Assembly (NCBI RefSeq): GCF_017303055.1
Contig: NZ_JAEKJT010000001.1
Coordinates: 124,001-188,000, forward strand
From: Halomonas litopenaei
GTDB taxonomy: Bacteria; Pseudomonadota; Gammaproteobacteria; Pseudomonadales; Halomonadaceae
DNA: 64,000 nucleotides
Direction: 5' to 3'
Below, piece by piece: positions 9,103 through 18,540 of this stretch. How positions within the stretch are numbered: the stretch's first letter is position 1; each line of letters opens with the position of its first letter. A program made the translations under genes and the position numbers. Below the pieces are notes generated by a model. That model worked only from the letters and a program-made list of their open reading frames with translations. It had not been told where the DNA came from and searched no databases.

Positions 9103-10041
9103 TCAGCTGCTGCGCAGGTCAGCGAGCAGGGTTTCCAGCTTGCGCTGATCGGCCATGAACTTGCGAATGCCCTCTGCCAGTTTTTCGGTTGCCATGGCGT
9201 CCTCGTTCATCGCCCAGCGGAAGTCGGCCTCGGACTGCGGTTCCGGCGGGCGGGTCTCGGCGTCACTGGCGGTCAGTCGACGAGGCAGGTCGCCTGATGC
9301 ACTCTGCAGTTCTTCCAGCAGGTTGGGCGAGATCGTGAGGCGGTCACAGCCTGCCAGCGCCTTGACCTCATCGGTATTGCGGAAGCTGGCACCCATCACG
9401 ATGGTGGAGTAGCCGTGCCCCTTGTAGTGGTCATAGATGCGCTTCACCGACTGAACGCCAGGATCGTTGTCGCCGGAGAAGTCGGCGTCGGGCTGCTGCG
9501 CCTTGTGCCAGTCCAGAATGCGGCCGACGAAGGGGGATATCAGGGTGACACCGGCGTCGGCGCAGGCTTGAGCCTGAGCGAAGCTGAACAGCAGGGTCAG
9601 GTTGGTTCGAATGCCTTCGCGCTCGAGTACCTTGGCGGCACGAATGCCTTCCCAGGTCGATGCTACCTTGATCAAGATGCGCTCGGCGCCGACACCGTGG
9701 CGGCCATAGCGTTCGATCAGTGAGTGAGCGCGCGCCAGGGTCGCATCGGTGTCGAACGACAGCCGTGCGCTGACCTCGGTAGACACATAACCGGGTACCA
9801 GCTCACTGATTTCACTGCCGATTTCGACCGCCACCGCATCCAGGGCGTCGTCAATGTCGTTGGCTTCCTTGGCAATCGCGGCCAGACGTGCGCGTCGGTC
9901 GTCGTGGCCGGCGGCCTGCAGGATGAGCGAAGGGTTGGTGGTGGCGTCGGTGGGCTGGAAGCGACGGATGGCGTCCAGGTCCCCGGTGTCAGCGACCACG
10001 GTGGTCATCGCTTTCAGTTGATCGAGCAGATTATCTGCCAT
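9103..10041 (-). CDS. tal: Transaldolase
   Basis: A 312-residue class I aldolase of the pentose phosphate pathway that moves a dihydroxyacetone unit from sedoheptulose 7-phosphate to glyceraldehyde 3-phosphate. Visible motifs are [10 protein letters not shown] near residue 31, the Schiff-base Lys125 in ILIKVASTW, and the substrate loop [10 protein letters not shown]. Length and sequence fit the TalB/TalA family. The start ATG at 10039-10041 (read on minus) is preceded by GGAG with 9-nt spacing; an upstream in-frame start at 10158 would add 39 residues absent from the family. It stands alone between convergent and divergent neighbours. Confidence 0.96.
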   Translation of the reverse strand: MADNLLDQLKAMTTVVADTGDLDAIRRFQPTDATTNPSLILQAAGHDDRRARLAAIAKEANDIDDALDAVAVEIGSEISELVPGYVSTEVSARLSFDTDATLARAHSLIERYGRHGVGAERILIKVASTWEGIRAAKVLEREGIRTNLTLLFSFAQAQACADAGVTLISPFVGRILDWHKAQQPDADFSGDNDPGVQSVKRIYDHYKGHGYSTIVMGASFRNTDEVKALAGCDRLTISPNLLEELQSASGDLPRRLTASDAETRPPEPQSEADFRWAMNEDAMATEKLAEGIRKFMADQRKLETLLADLRSS

Positions 10042-10283
10042 GCAGCTCTTCTCCAATGTCAGAAGGTGTCGGTGGGCTGGTGTTACTGTATCAAGCGGAT
10101 GAGATTGACAACAGCCGCGAGCGCTGCCGAGCGCGAGGGAGTGAGGCCTTCGGCACATGGCCTGGCCCTGGTGCGACCCACCGGTCGTCGCTGCGGCATA
10201 TGGGTTGTCCTGTCATCTATCATCGTCTTGCGACGGCGAAACGCCTCGTCGTCTAGACGTCTTTCTATTGTCATGGAGTGTCC

Positions 10284-11483
10284 GTGTCTTTGAATGCTCG
10301 ACGAGTGGCGCTGCTGGTCGCCGCCAATACTGCACTTGCCCCCTTTGCGATCGATGCGTATCTGCCCGCCATGCCGGCGCTTGCAGAGACGGTCGGGGCC
10401 AGTGTTCACCATACCGAGCTGTCACTCAGCGTTTTCATGGTGGGATTTGCCGTAGGTCAGCTGACCTGTGGCCCTCTGTCGGATCGGATCGGGCGAAAGC
10501 CGGTATTGCTGGCAGGGCAGATCCTGTTTCTTATCGCCAGTCTGGTGATTGTCAGCGTCGATTCGCTGACCGAACTGCTGGTGTGGCGGTTCGTCCAGGC
10601 GCTGGGGGGAGGGGCGTGTGTGGTCAATTCCGCGGCGATCGTGCGGGATTGCTTCAGTGGCCGCGAAGCCGCCAAGGTGATGTCGACCATGGCCATGATT
10701 CTGATGCTGGCGCCTCTGGTAGCGCCCATGGTCGGCAGTCTGCTGTTGTATGTGGCGGACTGGTGGCTGATCTTTGTCTTCCTGGCCGTCTATGCCGCCT
10801 TCCTGATGTGGCTGTTGGGTGCCTTTCTGCCAGAGACTCGCCCAGTGGACGCGCCGGTGGCATCGCCACGGCAGGTGCTGCGCAACTATCTCAGTGTGCT
10901 GATCGATCGTCGGGCCATGGGCTACATCCTTGCTGTCGCGGCATCCTTTGCGGGAATCTTCGCCTTTGTGACGTCGTCGCCCTTCCTGTACATGGAACAC
11001 TATGGGCTGTCGCCGGCAGCCTACCCCTTTGTGTTTGGAGCGAATGTCGTGATCATGGCGCTGTCGAATCGCGTCAATATCCGGCTGCTGCGCAGGCGCA
11101 CCCCACAGCAGAATCTACGGCTGGGCCTGGCGATTCAGCTGGTCGCGGCCTGCGGCTTGATGGCCTTGGTCGCCACCGGACTGGACTCGATCTACACGGT
11201 CGTGCCGCTGGTGATGACCTTTCTTGGGGTGGTCGGCCTTATTTCCCCCAACGCCATCTCCTCGCTGCTGGAGCGTTTCAGTCATATGAGTGCCACGGCC
11301 ACGGCGCTGCTGGGCAGCATCCAGTTCAGCAGCGCCGCACTGTCCGGTGCCTTGGTCACGGCCTTTGAAATCGACTCGGCCTGGCCGATGGTCATCGCCA
11401 TGGTCACGGTCGCCTTGATCGGGAATGTGGGGCTGCGTGTGCTGGCGGGACGGCCCCCCAAGCTCGATGAGGTGGTGTCGTGA
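10284..11483 (+). CDS. Bcr/CflA-family MFS multidrug efflux transporter
   Basis: A polytopic inner-membrane protein of 399 residues with 12 predicted membrane segments. It has the MFS loop 2-3 motif GPLSDRIGRKP and the start typical of Bcr/CflA drug:H+ antiporters, APFAIDAYLPAMPA. Members export antibiotics or small metabolites; the substrate cannot be read from sequence. GTG 10284 is preferred because GGAG at 10275-10278 lies 5 nt upstream; GTG 10278, two codons earlier, overlaps that site. Its stop overlaps the next gene by 4 nt, so the two are a translationally coupled pair. Confidence 0.88.
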   Translation: MSLNARRVALLVAANTALAPFAIDAYLPAMPALAETVGASVHHTELSLSVFMVGFAVGQLTCGPLSDRIGRKPVLLAGQILFLIASLVIVSVDSLTELLVWRFVQALGGGACVVNSAAIVRDCFSGREAAKVMSTMAMILMLAPLVAPMVGSLLLYVADWWLIFVFLAVYAAFLMWLLGAFLPETRPVDAPVASPRQVLRNYLSVLIDRRAMGYILAVAASFAGIFAFVTSSPFLYMEHYGLSPAAYPFVFGANVVIMALSNRVNIRLLRRRTPQQNLRLGLAIQLVAACGLMALVATGLDSIYTVVPLVMTFLGVVGLISPNAISSLLERFSHMSATATALLGSIQFSSAALSGALVTAFEIDSAWPMVIAMVTVALIGNVGLRVLAGRPPKLDEVVS

Positions 11484-12238
11484 TCGATGCAGCATGGAGC
11501 TGCCTGCTGCAGTGGTGGGCGCTCAGTGAATTGACCTTTGGTACCTGGCTGTGGGTCGGCGGGGTGCTGGCACTCGGGTGTTTCGTACAGCGCACCACCG
11601 GGTTTGGCATGGCGGTGGTCGGGGCGCCACTGATACTGCTGAAGGCTCCCGCCATGGTGCCGGTGGTGCTGGTGGTCTACGGCTTTCTGGTGTCGTGCCT
11701 GGTGGTCAGGCGCTATCGTCGCGAAGTGGCGATGGGCGACATCTCCATGGCGCTGGTCGGCAAGGTGCCGGGCACCTTGCTGGGGGTGTGGTTGCTGTTG
11801 ATCGCTCCCATGGCAACCCTTGAAGTCATGATCGCCGCCATCGTGCTGTTCGCCGTGCTGGTCACCCTGTTCAAGCTCCGCCTGCCGGTCAACCGCAGCT
11901 CGCTGTTCGGTGCGGGATTTCTCTCGGGAATCTTTAGCGCCGTCGCGGCGATCGGAGGTCCTCCCATCGTCCTTTTGATGCATGGCATGCCGATGGATCG
12001 GTTGAGGGGCAACTTGGCGGCCTTCTTCCTGATATCGTCGCTGATGACGCTGGCAAGCCTTGCCGCCGTGGGCAAGGTGCCGCTGTGGTTGCTGGCGGTC
12101 AGCCTGAGCTTTCTGCCGATGGTGTTGGTGGGCCATGGGCTGGGGGCCGCGCTGGCGCCAAGACTGCCGAGACGGCTGTTGCAAGGGGCATCCTTGACCC
12201 TATGCGCTGCGGCGGCGATTGGACTGCTGTTGAGCTGA
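11480..12238 (+). CDS. TSUP (TauE/SafE) family membrane transporter
   Basis: A 252-residue hydrophobic protein with about eight membrane segments. It has the two-repeat TSUP organisation: an early QRTTGFGMAVVGAPL block and a second GAGFLSGIFSAVAAIGGPP block. The family exports sulfite, sulfoacetate or other organosulfur anions, but the substrate of this member is unknown. Its GTG start overlaps the stop of the upstream efflux gene in a GTGA junction, so it is probably co-expressed with it. A strong terminator follows at 12263-12302. Confidence 0.8.
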   Translation: MIDAAWSCLLQWWALSELTFGTWLWVGGVLALGCFVQRTTGFGMAVVGAPLILLKAPAMVPVVLVVYGFLVSCLVVRRYRREVAMGDISMALVGKVPGTLLGVWLLLIAPMATLEVMIAAIVLFAVLVTLFKLRLPVNRSSLFGAGFLSGIFSAVAAIGGPPIVLLMHGMPMDRLRGNLAAFFLISSLMTLASLAAVGKVPLWLLAVSLSFLPMVLVGHGLGAALAPRLPRRLLQGASLTLCAAAAIGLLLS

Positions 12239-12262
12239 TCCCCTCTGATCGCGCCGGCGACA

Positions 12263-12302
12263 ACGCCGCCCGCTGCCGCAAGGCGACGGGCGGCGTTTTT
12301 TT
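12263..12302 (+). terminator. Rho-independent terminator after the MFS-TSUP pair
   Basis: ACGCCGCCCG (12263-12272) pairs perfectly with CGGGCGGCGT (12287-12296) and is followed by seven T residues (12296-12302). It lies 25 bp past the TSUP stop and insulates the pair from the pst operon. Confidence 0.92.
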
Positions 12303-12418
12303 AGGGGAGGGCGGAGGAAGTGTGGCGACCGGTGTCTCGGGAGCCGAGACGGAATGTCAGCCGTTGGGACACGCCTGTCAGGTATTGCGTGGTAGGGCAT
12401 ATTGCGTTTCGAGGTGAG

Positions 12419-12436
12419 CTGTCATGAAGCTGTCAT
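12419..12436 (+). promoter_or_regulatory. Pho box (PhoB binding site) of the pst operon
   Basis: Two exact CTGTCAT repeats (12419-12425 and 12430-12436) are separated by 4 bp, giving the 11-bp periodicity of a Pho box. It lies 60 bp before the pstS start and replaces a -35 element. Response to phosphate starvation through PhoB is expected from the family. Confidence 0.9.
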
Positions 12437-12496
12437 TTTTCTGCGGCATTGTGTGCATCGCGAAGGTTGACCATCTCATCATCAGGAGACTTCTCC

Positions 12497-13510
12497 ATGA
12501 ATCGCATCCTCAAGACCACCGCTATCGCTGCTGCCGTCATGGGCGTGGTGGGTGTCGCTCAGGCACGTGACCAGGTCCGCATCGTGGGCTCCAGCACTGT
12601 CTATCCGTTCGCCAGCTACGTGGCGGAAGAGTTCGGCGCGACTACCGACTTCCCGACGCCGGTCATCGAATCCACCGGTTCCGGTGGTGGTCTGAAGCTG
12701 TTCTGCTCCGGCGTGGGTGACGATACCCCGGATATCACCAACGCCTCGCGTCGCATGAAGACCTCCGAGTTCGAGACCTGTGAAGCCAACGGTGTGACCG
12801 ACATCACCGAAGCCTTCATCGGTTATGACGGCATCGCCTTCGCCCAGTCCGCCCAGAATGACGCCATGGACGTGACTCGTGAGCAGATGTTCCTGGCCCT
12901 GGCCGCCAAGGTGCCGGTCGATGGTGAGCTGGTCGACAATCCCTATACCAAGTGGAGCGAGATCGACCCGTCCCTGCCGGATCGCGAGATCGCCGTCTAC
13001 GGCCCGCCCACCACCTCCGGTACTCGCGATGCCTTCGCTGAGCTGGTAATGGAAGCGGTCTCCGAGGAAATGGACGCCTACGGTGGTGAGGGATACACCG
13101 ACATCCGTGCTGATGGCGCCTTCATCGACGCCGGCGAGAACGACAACCTGATCGTTCAGCGCCTGGCCGAGAACACAGCGGCCTTCGGCATCTTCGGCTA
13201 CTCCTTCCTGGAAGAGAACGCCGACACCCTGATCGGCTCCAACATCGACGGTGTCGCACCGACCCCCGATGCCATCGGCAGCGGTGAGTACCCGGTGTCA
13301 CGCTCGCTGTTCTTCTACATCAAGAACCAGCACGCCGATGACGTGCCGGCGATGTACGAATACGCCAACACCTTCATGAGCGAGCAGATGGTCGGTGACA
13401 TCGGCTACCTCAAGGGTATTGGCTTGATTCCGGCCCCTGAGGCGGATCGTGCAGAGGCTCGCAGCGTCGTCGAGAGCCAGACTAGCCTCGAGCTGGCCGA
13501 CCTGAAGTAA
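12497..13510 (+). CDS. pstS: Phosphate ABC transporter substrate-binding protein PstS
   Basis: A 337-residue periplasmic protein with a signal peptide (about residues 1-23, cleavage after AQA). The phosphate-binding loop RIVGSSTVYPFA and the downstream STGSGGG and SGTRDAF motifs are those of PstS. It captures inorganic phosphate with high affinity and delivers it to PstCAB. AGGAG at 12484-12488 lies 8 nt before ATG 12497 and fixes the start; an in-frame start at 12449 would precede the ribosome-binding site. It is the first gene of pstSCAB, directly below the Pho box. Confidence 0.96.
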   Translation: MNRILKTTAIAAAVMGVVGVAQARDQVRIVGSSTVYPFASYVAEEFGATTDFPTPVIESTGSGGGLKLFCSGVGDDTPDITNASRRMKTSEFETCEANGVTDITEAFIGYDGIAFAQSAQNDAMDVTREQMFLALAAKVPVDGELVDNPYTKWSEIDPSLPDREIAVYGPPTTSGTRDAFAELVMEAVSEEMDAYGGEGYTDIRADGAFIDAGENDNLIVQRLAENTAAFGIFGYSFLEENADTLIGSNIDGVAPTPDAIGSGEYPVSRSLFFYIKNQHADDVPAMYEYANTFMSEQMVGDIGYLKGIGLIPAPEADRAEARSVVESQTSLELADLK

Positions 13511-13531
13511 GGGACCCGGGTCCCGATCACG

Positions 13532-13563
13532 CCGGCCGGCATCCTCGACAGGGTGTCGGCCGG
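13532..13563 (+). repeat. Intergenic stem-loop between pstS and pstC
   Basis: A 13-bp stem (arms 13532-13544 and 13551-13563, two wobble pairs) with a 6-nt loop lies in the 107-bp pstS-pstC gap. A 14-bp perfect palindrome built on ACCCGGGT sits just before it at 13511-13524. There is no T-run, so partial attenuation or 3' protection of pstS mRNA is more likely than termination. Either would give more PstS than PstCAB. Confidence 0.6.
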
Positions 13564-13617
13564 TACACGTTCCAGCGAGTATGCGCTCGTTTTGGCACAT
13601 AACTCCGAGAGACACCC

Positions 13618-14874
13618 ATGCAGACCAATCAACTCCTGGCGATGTTCAGCGGCTCGCTGCTTCTGCTCGGTCTGATCGCCTACTTCCTGGCCCGCGGCAA
13701 GGCGGCCAGGGTCCGAGCCTCAGGCACCTCCATGTACGCCCAGCCCGATCAGTACGGCTGGTTCACCGTCATGTCCACGGCGGGTCCGGCTCTGGCGGTA
13801 GGCGCTGTCGGTAGCTTTGTGATGCTGCTCGTGGGCGCCGAGATTCCGCCGCTGCTGTTGCTGGCAGGTAGTCTGGTCGTTGCCTGCGCCGGTCTGGTGA
13901 TCGGTGTCGCCATGGTGCGTCCCGACTTTCACGCGCGTCAGGCGATCGAGCGGGTGATCCGTTTCTTTCTGGCCGGCGCCGCGCTGATCTCCATTTTCAC
14001 GACCCTGGGGATCCTCTTGTCGATCGTCTTCGAGGCGATCCGTTTCTTCCAGATGCAGAGCTTCTGGGACTTCATTACCGGTACGACCTGGAATCCGGGC
14101 GCCAGCTTCCTGGCGGCGGCGGGTCGTGCAGAAGAAGGCGCCAGCGCCGCGCAGTTTGGTTCCGTGCCGCTGTTTGCCGGCACCTTCATGATTACCTTCA
14201 TCGCCATGCTGGTGGCGATTCCCATCGGCCTGCTGGCTGCCATCTACATGGCCGAATATGCGCCGCCCAAGGTGCGTACCTTCGCCAAGCCGGTGCTGGA
14301 AGTCCTGGCCGGTATCCCCACGGTGGTGTACGGCTTCTTCGCTGCCATCACGGTGGCGCCGATCATCGTCGGGATTGCTGGCTTCTTCGGTGTAGAGGCG
14401 TCGTTCAACAATGCCCTGGCCCCGGGGATCGTCATGGGCATCATGATCATTCCGTTCATTTCCTCGCTGTCGGATGACGTCATCAACTCGGTCCCCAACA
14501 GCATGCGCGAAGGGTCGCTGGCACTTGGCCTGACCAAGGGCGAAATGATCCGCGATATCGTCGTCCCGGCAGCACTCCCCGGGATCATCTCGGCGTCGCT
14601 GCTGGCGGTGTCCCGCGCCCTGGGCGAAACCATGATCGTGGTCATGGCAGCCGGCATGCGCCCGAACCTGACGGCCAACCCCCTCGAGGACATGACGACC
14701 GTGACCGTGCGCATCGTGGCCGCGCTGACCGGTGACCAGGAATTCGCCAGTGCCGAGACGCTGTCTGCCTTTGCCCTTGGCCTGGTGCTGTTCGTCGTGA
14801 CGCTGAGCCTTAACCTGGTGTCGGTGATCATGATTCGTCGCTTCCGCGAAAAGTATCGCGTCAACAACCTGTAA
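13618..14874 (+). CDS. pstC: Phosphate ABC transporter permease PstC (long form)
   Basis: Inner-membrane permease of the Pst system. The C-terminal 300 residues carry the BPD permease domain with the ABC-contact loop EGSLALGLTKGEMIRDIVVPAA. At 418 residues it is about 100 longer than E. coli PstC (319). The extra N-terminal part adds membrane segments (about residues 7-25, 60-80 and 80-100) before the usual first helix. Long PstC forms are known in pseudomonads and relatives. It pairs with PstA to form the membrane channel. Confidence 0.93.
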   Translation: MQTNQLLAMFSGSLLLLGLIAYFLARGKAARVRASGTSMYAQPDQYGWFTVMSTAGPALAVGAVGSFVMLLVGAEIPPLLLLAGSLVVACAGLVIGVAMVRPDFHARQAIERVIRFFLAGAALISIFTTLGILLSIVFEAIRFFQMQSFWDFITGTTWNPGASFLAAAGRAEEGASAAQFGSVPLFAGTFMITFIAMLVAIPIGLLAAIYMAEYAPPKVRTFAKPVLEVLAGIPTVVYGFFAAITVAPIIVGIAGFFGVEASFNNALAPGIVMGIMIIPFISSLSDDVINSVPNSMREGSLALGLTKGEMIRDIVVPAALPGIISASLLAVSRALGETMIVVMAAGMRPNLTANPLEDMTTVTVRIVAALTGDQEFASAETLSAFALGLVLFVVTLSLNLVSVIMIRRFREKYRVNNL

Positions 14875-14891
14875 GCCGTGGAGCCCAAGCA

Positions 14892-16058
14892 ATGAGACAA
14901 TCCTTCGACGACATCAGCGCCCAGCTCCGCGCACGCCACCGCAAGTCGGCTCGGCTGAAGTGGATTTCCATGGGGGCACTTGGCCTGGCGGCACTGTTCC
15001 TGGTGCTGTTCTTCGCCGACATGCTGGTCAAGGGGCTGCCCGCCTTCCAGCAGGCCAAGATCCAGGTGGAAGTGGACTATTCCGAGCAGGCGAGCCAGAT
15101 TCCGCTGGCGGCGGTCAATGAGGACGTTCGACCGCTGGTCAGCCGTGGATACCTGCGCCTGATCCCCGGGCGCATGCGTGACAATCCGGACCTGCTGGGA
15201 ACGACCCGCATGGAGTGGGTGCTGGCAGATGGCCAGGTGGACCAGTATCTCAAGGGACACCACGCCAGGCTCAGCGACAAGGAGAAGGCGGTGGTCGATC
15301 GCTTGAAGGAAGAGGGCCGAGCGGAGCTTCCGTTCAACACGACCTTCTTCACCAGCGGTGACTCCAAGATGCCTGAACTGGCGGGTATCGCCTCTGCGGC
15401 CATGGGCACGGTGTTGACCTTGCTGGTCACCCTGGCGGTGGCATTCCCCATCGGCGTCATGACCGCGGTGTACCTGGAAGAGTTCGCCCCGGACAACCGC
15501 TTTACCCAGTTGATCGAGATCAATATCAACAACCTGGCGGCCATTCCGTCCATCCTGTTTGGCCTGCTGGGCCTGGCCATCTTCATCAATTTCTTTGGCG
15601 TGCCACGCTCGTCTCCGGTGATTGGTGGCCTGACCCTGGCATTGATGACACTGCCGGTGATCATCATCGCCACCCGTACCGCTCTGCGCAGCGTGCCAGA
15701 CTCGATCCGCCACGCCGCCTTTGGCGTGGGATGCTCTCGCTGGCAGATGGTGCGTGACCATGTGCTGCCGCTGGCACTGCCCGGCATCATGACCGGTTCG
15801 ATCATCGGCCTGGCCCAGGCCATGGGGGAAACGGCGCCGCTGATCATTGTCGGCATGGTGGCGTTCATTCCAGATGTGACCACTTCGTTTACCGACGCAG
15901 CGACCGTGCTGCCGGCGCAGATCTTCACCTGGGCGGGTGAGCCGGATCGTGCCTTTATCGAGAAGACGTCGGGCGGCATTCTGGTGCTGCTGGCTGTTCT
16001 CATCACGCTCAACGCCACCGCTGTGGTGCTGCGCAAGAAATTCGAGCGGCGCTGGTAA
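14892..16058 (+). CDS. pstA: Phosphate ABC transporter permease PstA (long form)
   Basis: Second permease of the Pst channel, 388 residues against about 296 in E. coli. The extra length is a hydrophilic insert (about residues 50-155) between the first membrane segment and the core permease domain, predicted to be periplasmic. The ABC-contact loop is in RHAAFGVGCSRWQMVRDHVL. It starts 17 bp after pstC and is followed by pstB after 27 bp. The matching enlargement of PstC and PstA suggests a shared extra periplasmic module. Confidence 0.93.
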   Translation: MRQSFDDISAQLRARHRKSARLKWISMGALGLAALFLVLFFADMLVKGLPAFQQAKIQVEVDYSEQASQIPLAAVNEDVRPLVSRGYLRLIPGRMRDNPDLLGTTRMEWVLADGQVDQYLKGHHARLSDKEKAVVDRLKEEGRAELPFNTTFFTSGDSKMPELAGIASAAMGTVLTLLVTLAVAFPIGVMTAVYLEEFAPDNRFTQLIEININNLAAIPSILFGLLGLAIFINFFGVPRSSPVIGGLTLALMTLPVIIIATRTALRSVPDSIRHAAFGVGCSRWQMVRDHVLPLALPGIMTGSIIGLAQAMGETAPLIIVGMVAFIPDVTTSFTDAATVLPAQIFTWAGEPDRAFIEKTSGGILVLLAVLITLNATAVVLRKKFERRW

Positions 16059-16085
16059 AGCGGCCCCCAAACAGGATACGTTGCC

Positions 16086-16931
16086 ATGAACATGAAAGTT
16101 GCCCAGCGCGGAGAGAACGTGATGAAGCAGGATCAGCCCGGCCAGCCGGTCACTCGCAACGACGACGCCAATCATGAGTTGAGCGTTCGGGTGAGAGACC
16201 TGGACCTGTGGTACGGCGACTTCCACGCGCTGAAGTCGATCAACATGGATCTCTACCAGAAGAACGTGACGGCACTGATCGGGCCGTCGGGTTGTGGCAA
16301 GTCGACCTTTCTGCGCTGCTTGAACCGCATGAACGATCTGATCCCCAGTGTGAGCATCAAGGGTCTGATCGAAATGGACGGTCGCGACGTGAACGAGTCG
16401 AAGATGGACGAAGTCGCCTTGCGTCGCAGGGTCGGCATGGTCTTTCAGAAGCCCAATCCGTTCCCCAAGTCGATCTACGACAACATTGTCTATGCCCCCA
16501 AGATGCATGACCTGGTAAGCCGCAAGGCCGATCAGGATGAGCTTGTCGAGCGTGCGCTGCGTGACGCGGGCCTGTGGGAAGAGGTCAAGGACAAGCTGCA
16601 TCAGCCGGGGACATCGCTGTCCGGTGGACAGCAGCAGCGTCTGTGTATTGCACGGGCGATTGCCGTGCAGCCTGACGTGATTCTTATGGATGAGCCGACG
16701 TCGGCACTGGATCCGATCTCTACTGCCACCATCGAAGACTTGATGGATAAGCTGAAGCAGCAGTTCACCATCATCACCGTGACCCATAACATGCAGCAGG
16801 CGGCACGCGTGGCGGACTACACCGCGTTCTTCCATCTGGGTGAAGTAGTTGAGTACAACGACACCAAGACCATGTTCTCGACGCCGCATACCAAGAAGGC
16901 CGAGGACTACATCACAGGCCGCTACGGCTAA
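16086..16931 (+). CDS. pstB: Phosphate ABC transporter ATP-binding protein PstB
   Basis: A 281-residue ABC ATPase that powers PstCA. It has Walker [10 protein letters not shown], signature LSGGQQQR, Walker [14 protein letters not shown] and the H-loop THNMQQA. The PstB-specific block [14 protein letters not shown] is present. The first 30 residues are a polar extension; ATG 16122 (MKQDQPG) is a possible alternative start. It is the last gene before a strong terminator; phoU, usually next, is absent here. Confidence 0.95.
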   Translation: MNMKVAQRGENVMKQDQPGQPVTRNDDANHELSVRVRDLDLWYGDFHALKSINMDLYQKNVTALIGPSGCGKSTFLRCLNRMNDLIPSVSIKGLIEMDGRDVNESKMDEVALRRRVGMVFQKPNPFPKSIYDNIVYAPKMHDLVSRKADQDELVERALRDAGLWEEVKDKLHQPGTSLSGGQQQRLCIARAIAVQPDVILMDEPTSALDPISTATIEDLMDKLKQQFTIITVTHNMQQAARVADYTAFFHLGEVVEYNDTKTMFSTPHTKKAEDYITGRYG

Positions 16932-17029
16932 ACCAGTGATGATGGTAGCTCTGGCGCACTGACCGACCCCGCGTGATCCCGGGAAGACGTCATCAAGCAC
17001 AGACAAGCGTCAGCAGACCATGACATCCG

Positions 17030-17062
17030 TGAGGGAGGCCCAGGGGCCTCCCTCATTGTTTT
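17030..17062 (+). terminator. Terminator of the pstSCAB operon
   Basis: GAGGGAGGCC (17031-17040) pairs perfectly with GGCCTCCCTC (17045-17054) around CAGG, with an extra T-A pair outside, then ATTGTTTT. It lies about 100 bp after pstB. No gene lies between pstB and this site. Confidence 0.85.
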
Positions 17063-17245
17063 AGGCGATCATGACGCAGTGACGCTCTACGCTATCGTTC
17101 TGCGCGGTGATGTCGGTCGGAAGGCATGCACGGTGATGCTCAAGCCATGCGCCACGAGGGAGGCGAGACAGCCACGCCGGTAGAGAAGAGCCTCGCCAGT
17201 AGATAGCCATTCCTGTAACCAGCCATGCCCGTCAGGCACCGCCAG

Positions 17246-18415
17246 TCACGCAGGTCTGGCGACCCCTCGCATGCACAGCAGACCCAGTAGCGGGCCAGGC
17301 AGCAGCAGCCACAGCACGGCCACATCCAGGGTCTGCCACAGGCTGGCGCCAAGCCAGATGCCTGGCAGTGTCAGGCTGAAGCCGATGGCGTTCATCACAG
17401 ACAGGGTGGCACCAATACGTTCTTTGGGGGCTGCACTCGAAGCCAGTGAAGAAAATTGCGCCGAGTCCGCAATGACGCTAAAGCCCCACAGCATCAGCAA
17501 CAGCATGAGCAGGGCCGGGTTGACGTTGGCCAGCAGGGGGTAGAGTAAGCACAGGCTGCCAGAGGTGGCCAAGGCGAGATTGGCCGCCCTGGCACTGCCG
17601 TAATGCCGGCTGTAGGCACCGGCGGCAATACAGCCCAGGGCACCCACCGCGATCACCGCAAAGCTGAGCCAGGGGGTCCAGTGGCTGGCCACCGCAAGTC
17701 GTGTTACCTCGCGGCTCACCAGCAGTGGCACCAGCATCCAGAAGGCGTAGAGCTCCCAGCAATGACCAAAGTAGCCCCCGGCCACACGCAGGAAGTGGCG
17801 GTCACGAAAGGCCGCCAGCCCGTCGCGCAGCGACGCCCGTCCAGAGGTGTGCGGCAGATGGGGGCCATCCCCCAGCAGGCCGACAGCAAGCCCGCCAAGG
17901 ACCGCCAGCAGAGACGCCAGCGCCAGGGTCCACGCCCAGGGAAGGTCAAGGGTCGCGCCTCGCAGTAGATGCGGCATGGCCGTGCCCAGGGTCAACATGC
18001 CGACCAGCCAGGCCAGCGCTGCGCCGGTGTGCTTTGGGGTCCAGCCGATGACCAGCTTCATGCCCAGCGGGTAGATGCCGGCGAGGCAAAGTCCGGTGGC
18101 AAAGCGCAAGGCGACGGCGAGGGCAGGGCTCGAGGCCGCGAGGACGAACGCCAGGTTGATGGCGGCCCCTGCCAGGCTCGAACAGAGAAAGATACGGCTG
18201 GCTCGGTGGCGGTCCGCCAGACCGGAGCCCGCGATGACCAAGGTGCCCACGATGAAGCCGAGTTGGACGGCGAGAGTTAGCAGACCGATGTCGGCTTCCT
18301 GCAAGCCCAGGTCATCGCGAAGGGATGCGGCAACGCCGTTGACGCTGAACCAGAGCGAGGTGCCACACCACTGGGCCAGTACGATCAGTGGCAGGGCGAG
18401 TCGAGAGCGGTCCAT
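17246..18415 (-). CDS. MFS transporter of unknown substrate
   Basis: A 389-residue polytopic membrane protein with 12 predicted helices. An MFS loop 2-3 remnant, GLADRHRASR, is visible. There is also an SVNGVAASLRDDLGLQ block after the first helix, common in nitrate/cyanate-like and unassigned MFS proteins. The substrate cannot be assigned. AGGAA close to ATG 18415 (read on minus) supports the start. It faces pstB (convergent) and lies downstream of the thiolase gene on the same strand; two hairpins in the 125-bp gap suggest separate transcription. Confidence 0.8.
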   Translation of the reverse strand: MDRSRLALPLIVLAQWCGTSLWFSVNGVAASLRDDLGLQEADIGLLTLAVQLGFIVGTLVIAGSGLADRHRASRIFLCSSLAGAAINLAFVLAASSPALAVALRFATGLCLAGIYPLGMKLVIGWTPKHTGAALAWLVGMLTLGTAMPHLLRGATLDLPWAWTLALASLLAVLGGLAVGLLGDGPHLPHTSGRASLRDGLAAFRDRHFLRVAGGYFGHCWELYAFWMLVPLLVSREVTRLAVASHWTPWLSFAVIAVGALGCIAAGAYSRHYGSARAANLALATSGSLCLLYPLLANVNPALLMLLLMLWGFSVIADSAQFSSLASSAAPKERIGATLSVMNAIGFSLTLPGIWLGASLWQTLDVAVLWLLLPGPLLGLLCMRGVARPA

Positions 18416-18510
18416 CCATGGTTCCTGTTAGGGGAGGCATAGGCCGAAAGCACCTGCGGCGCCTTGGGCCTATGTCGATGAATGACGGGTCACACACATG
18501 GGCACGCATG

Positions 18511-18539
18511 ACCGCCTCGTTCTCAGTGAGTGAGGCGGT
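18511..18539 (-). terminator. Hairpin directly after the thiolase stop
   Basis: Arms ACCGCCTC (18511-18518) and GAGGCGGT (18532-18539) form a perfect 8-bp stem that starts 1 bp beyond the thiolase stop codon on the minus strand. It lacks a T-run. A second, weaker pair is CATAGGCC (18438-18445) with GGCCTATG (18467-18474). Confidence 0.45.
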
Positions 18540-18540
18540 A

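Noticed and set aside
10157-11368. A 403-codon plus-strand frame overlapping the efflux gene
   Set aside because: Out of frame with the Bcr/CflA transporter, whose motifs are certain; composition is shifted-frame-like.
14244-17006. A 920-codon open frame on the minus strand
   Set aside because: It is fully antisense to pstC-pstA-pstB, has His/Arg/Gln-rich composition without domains, and arises from high GC in the real genes.
16932-17245. phoU expected after pstB
   Set aside because: The gap holds only a terminator; the next gene is a convergent MFS transporter.
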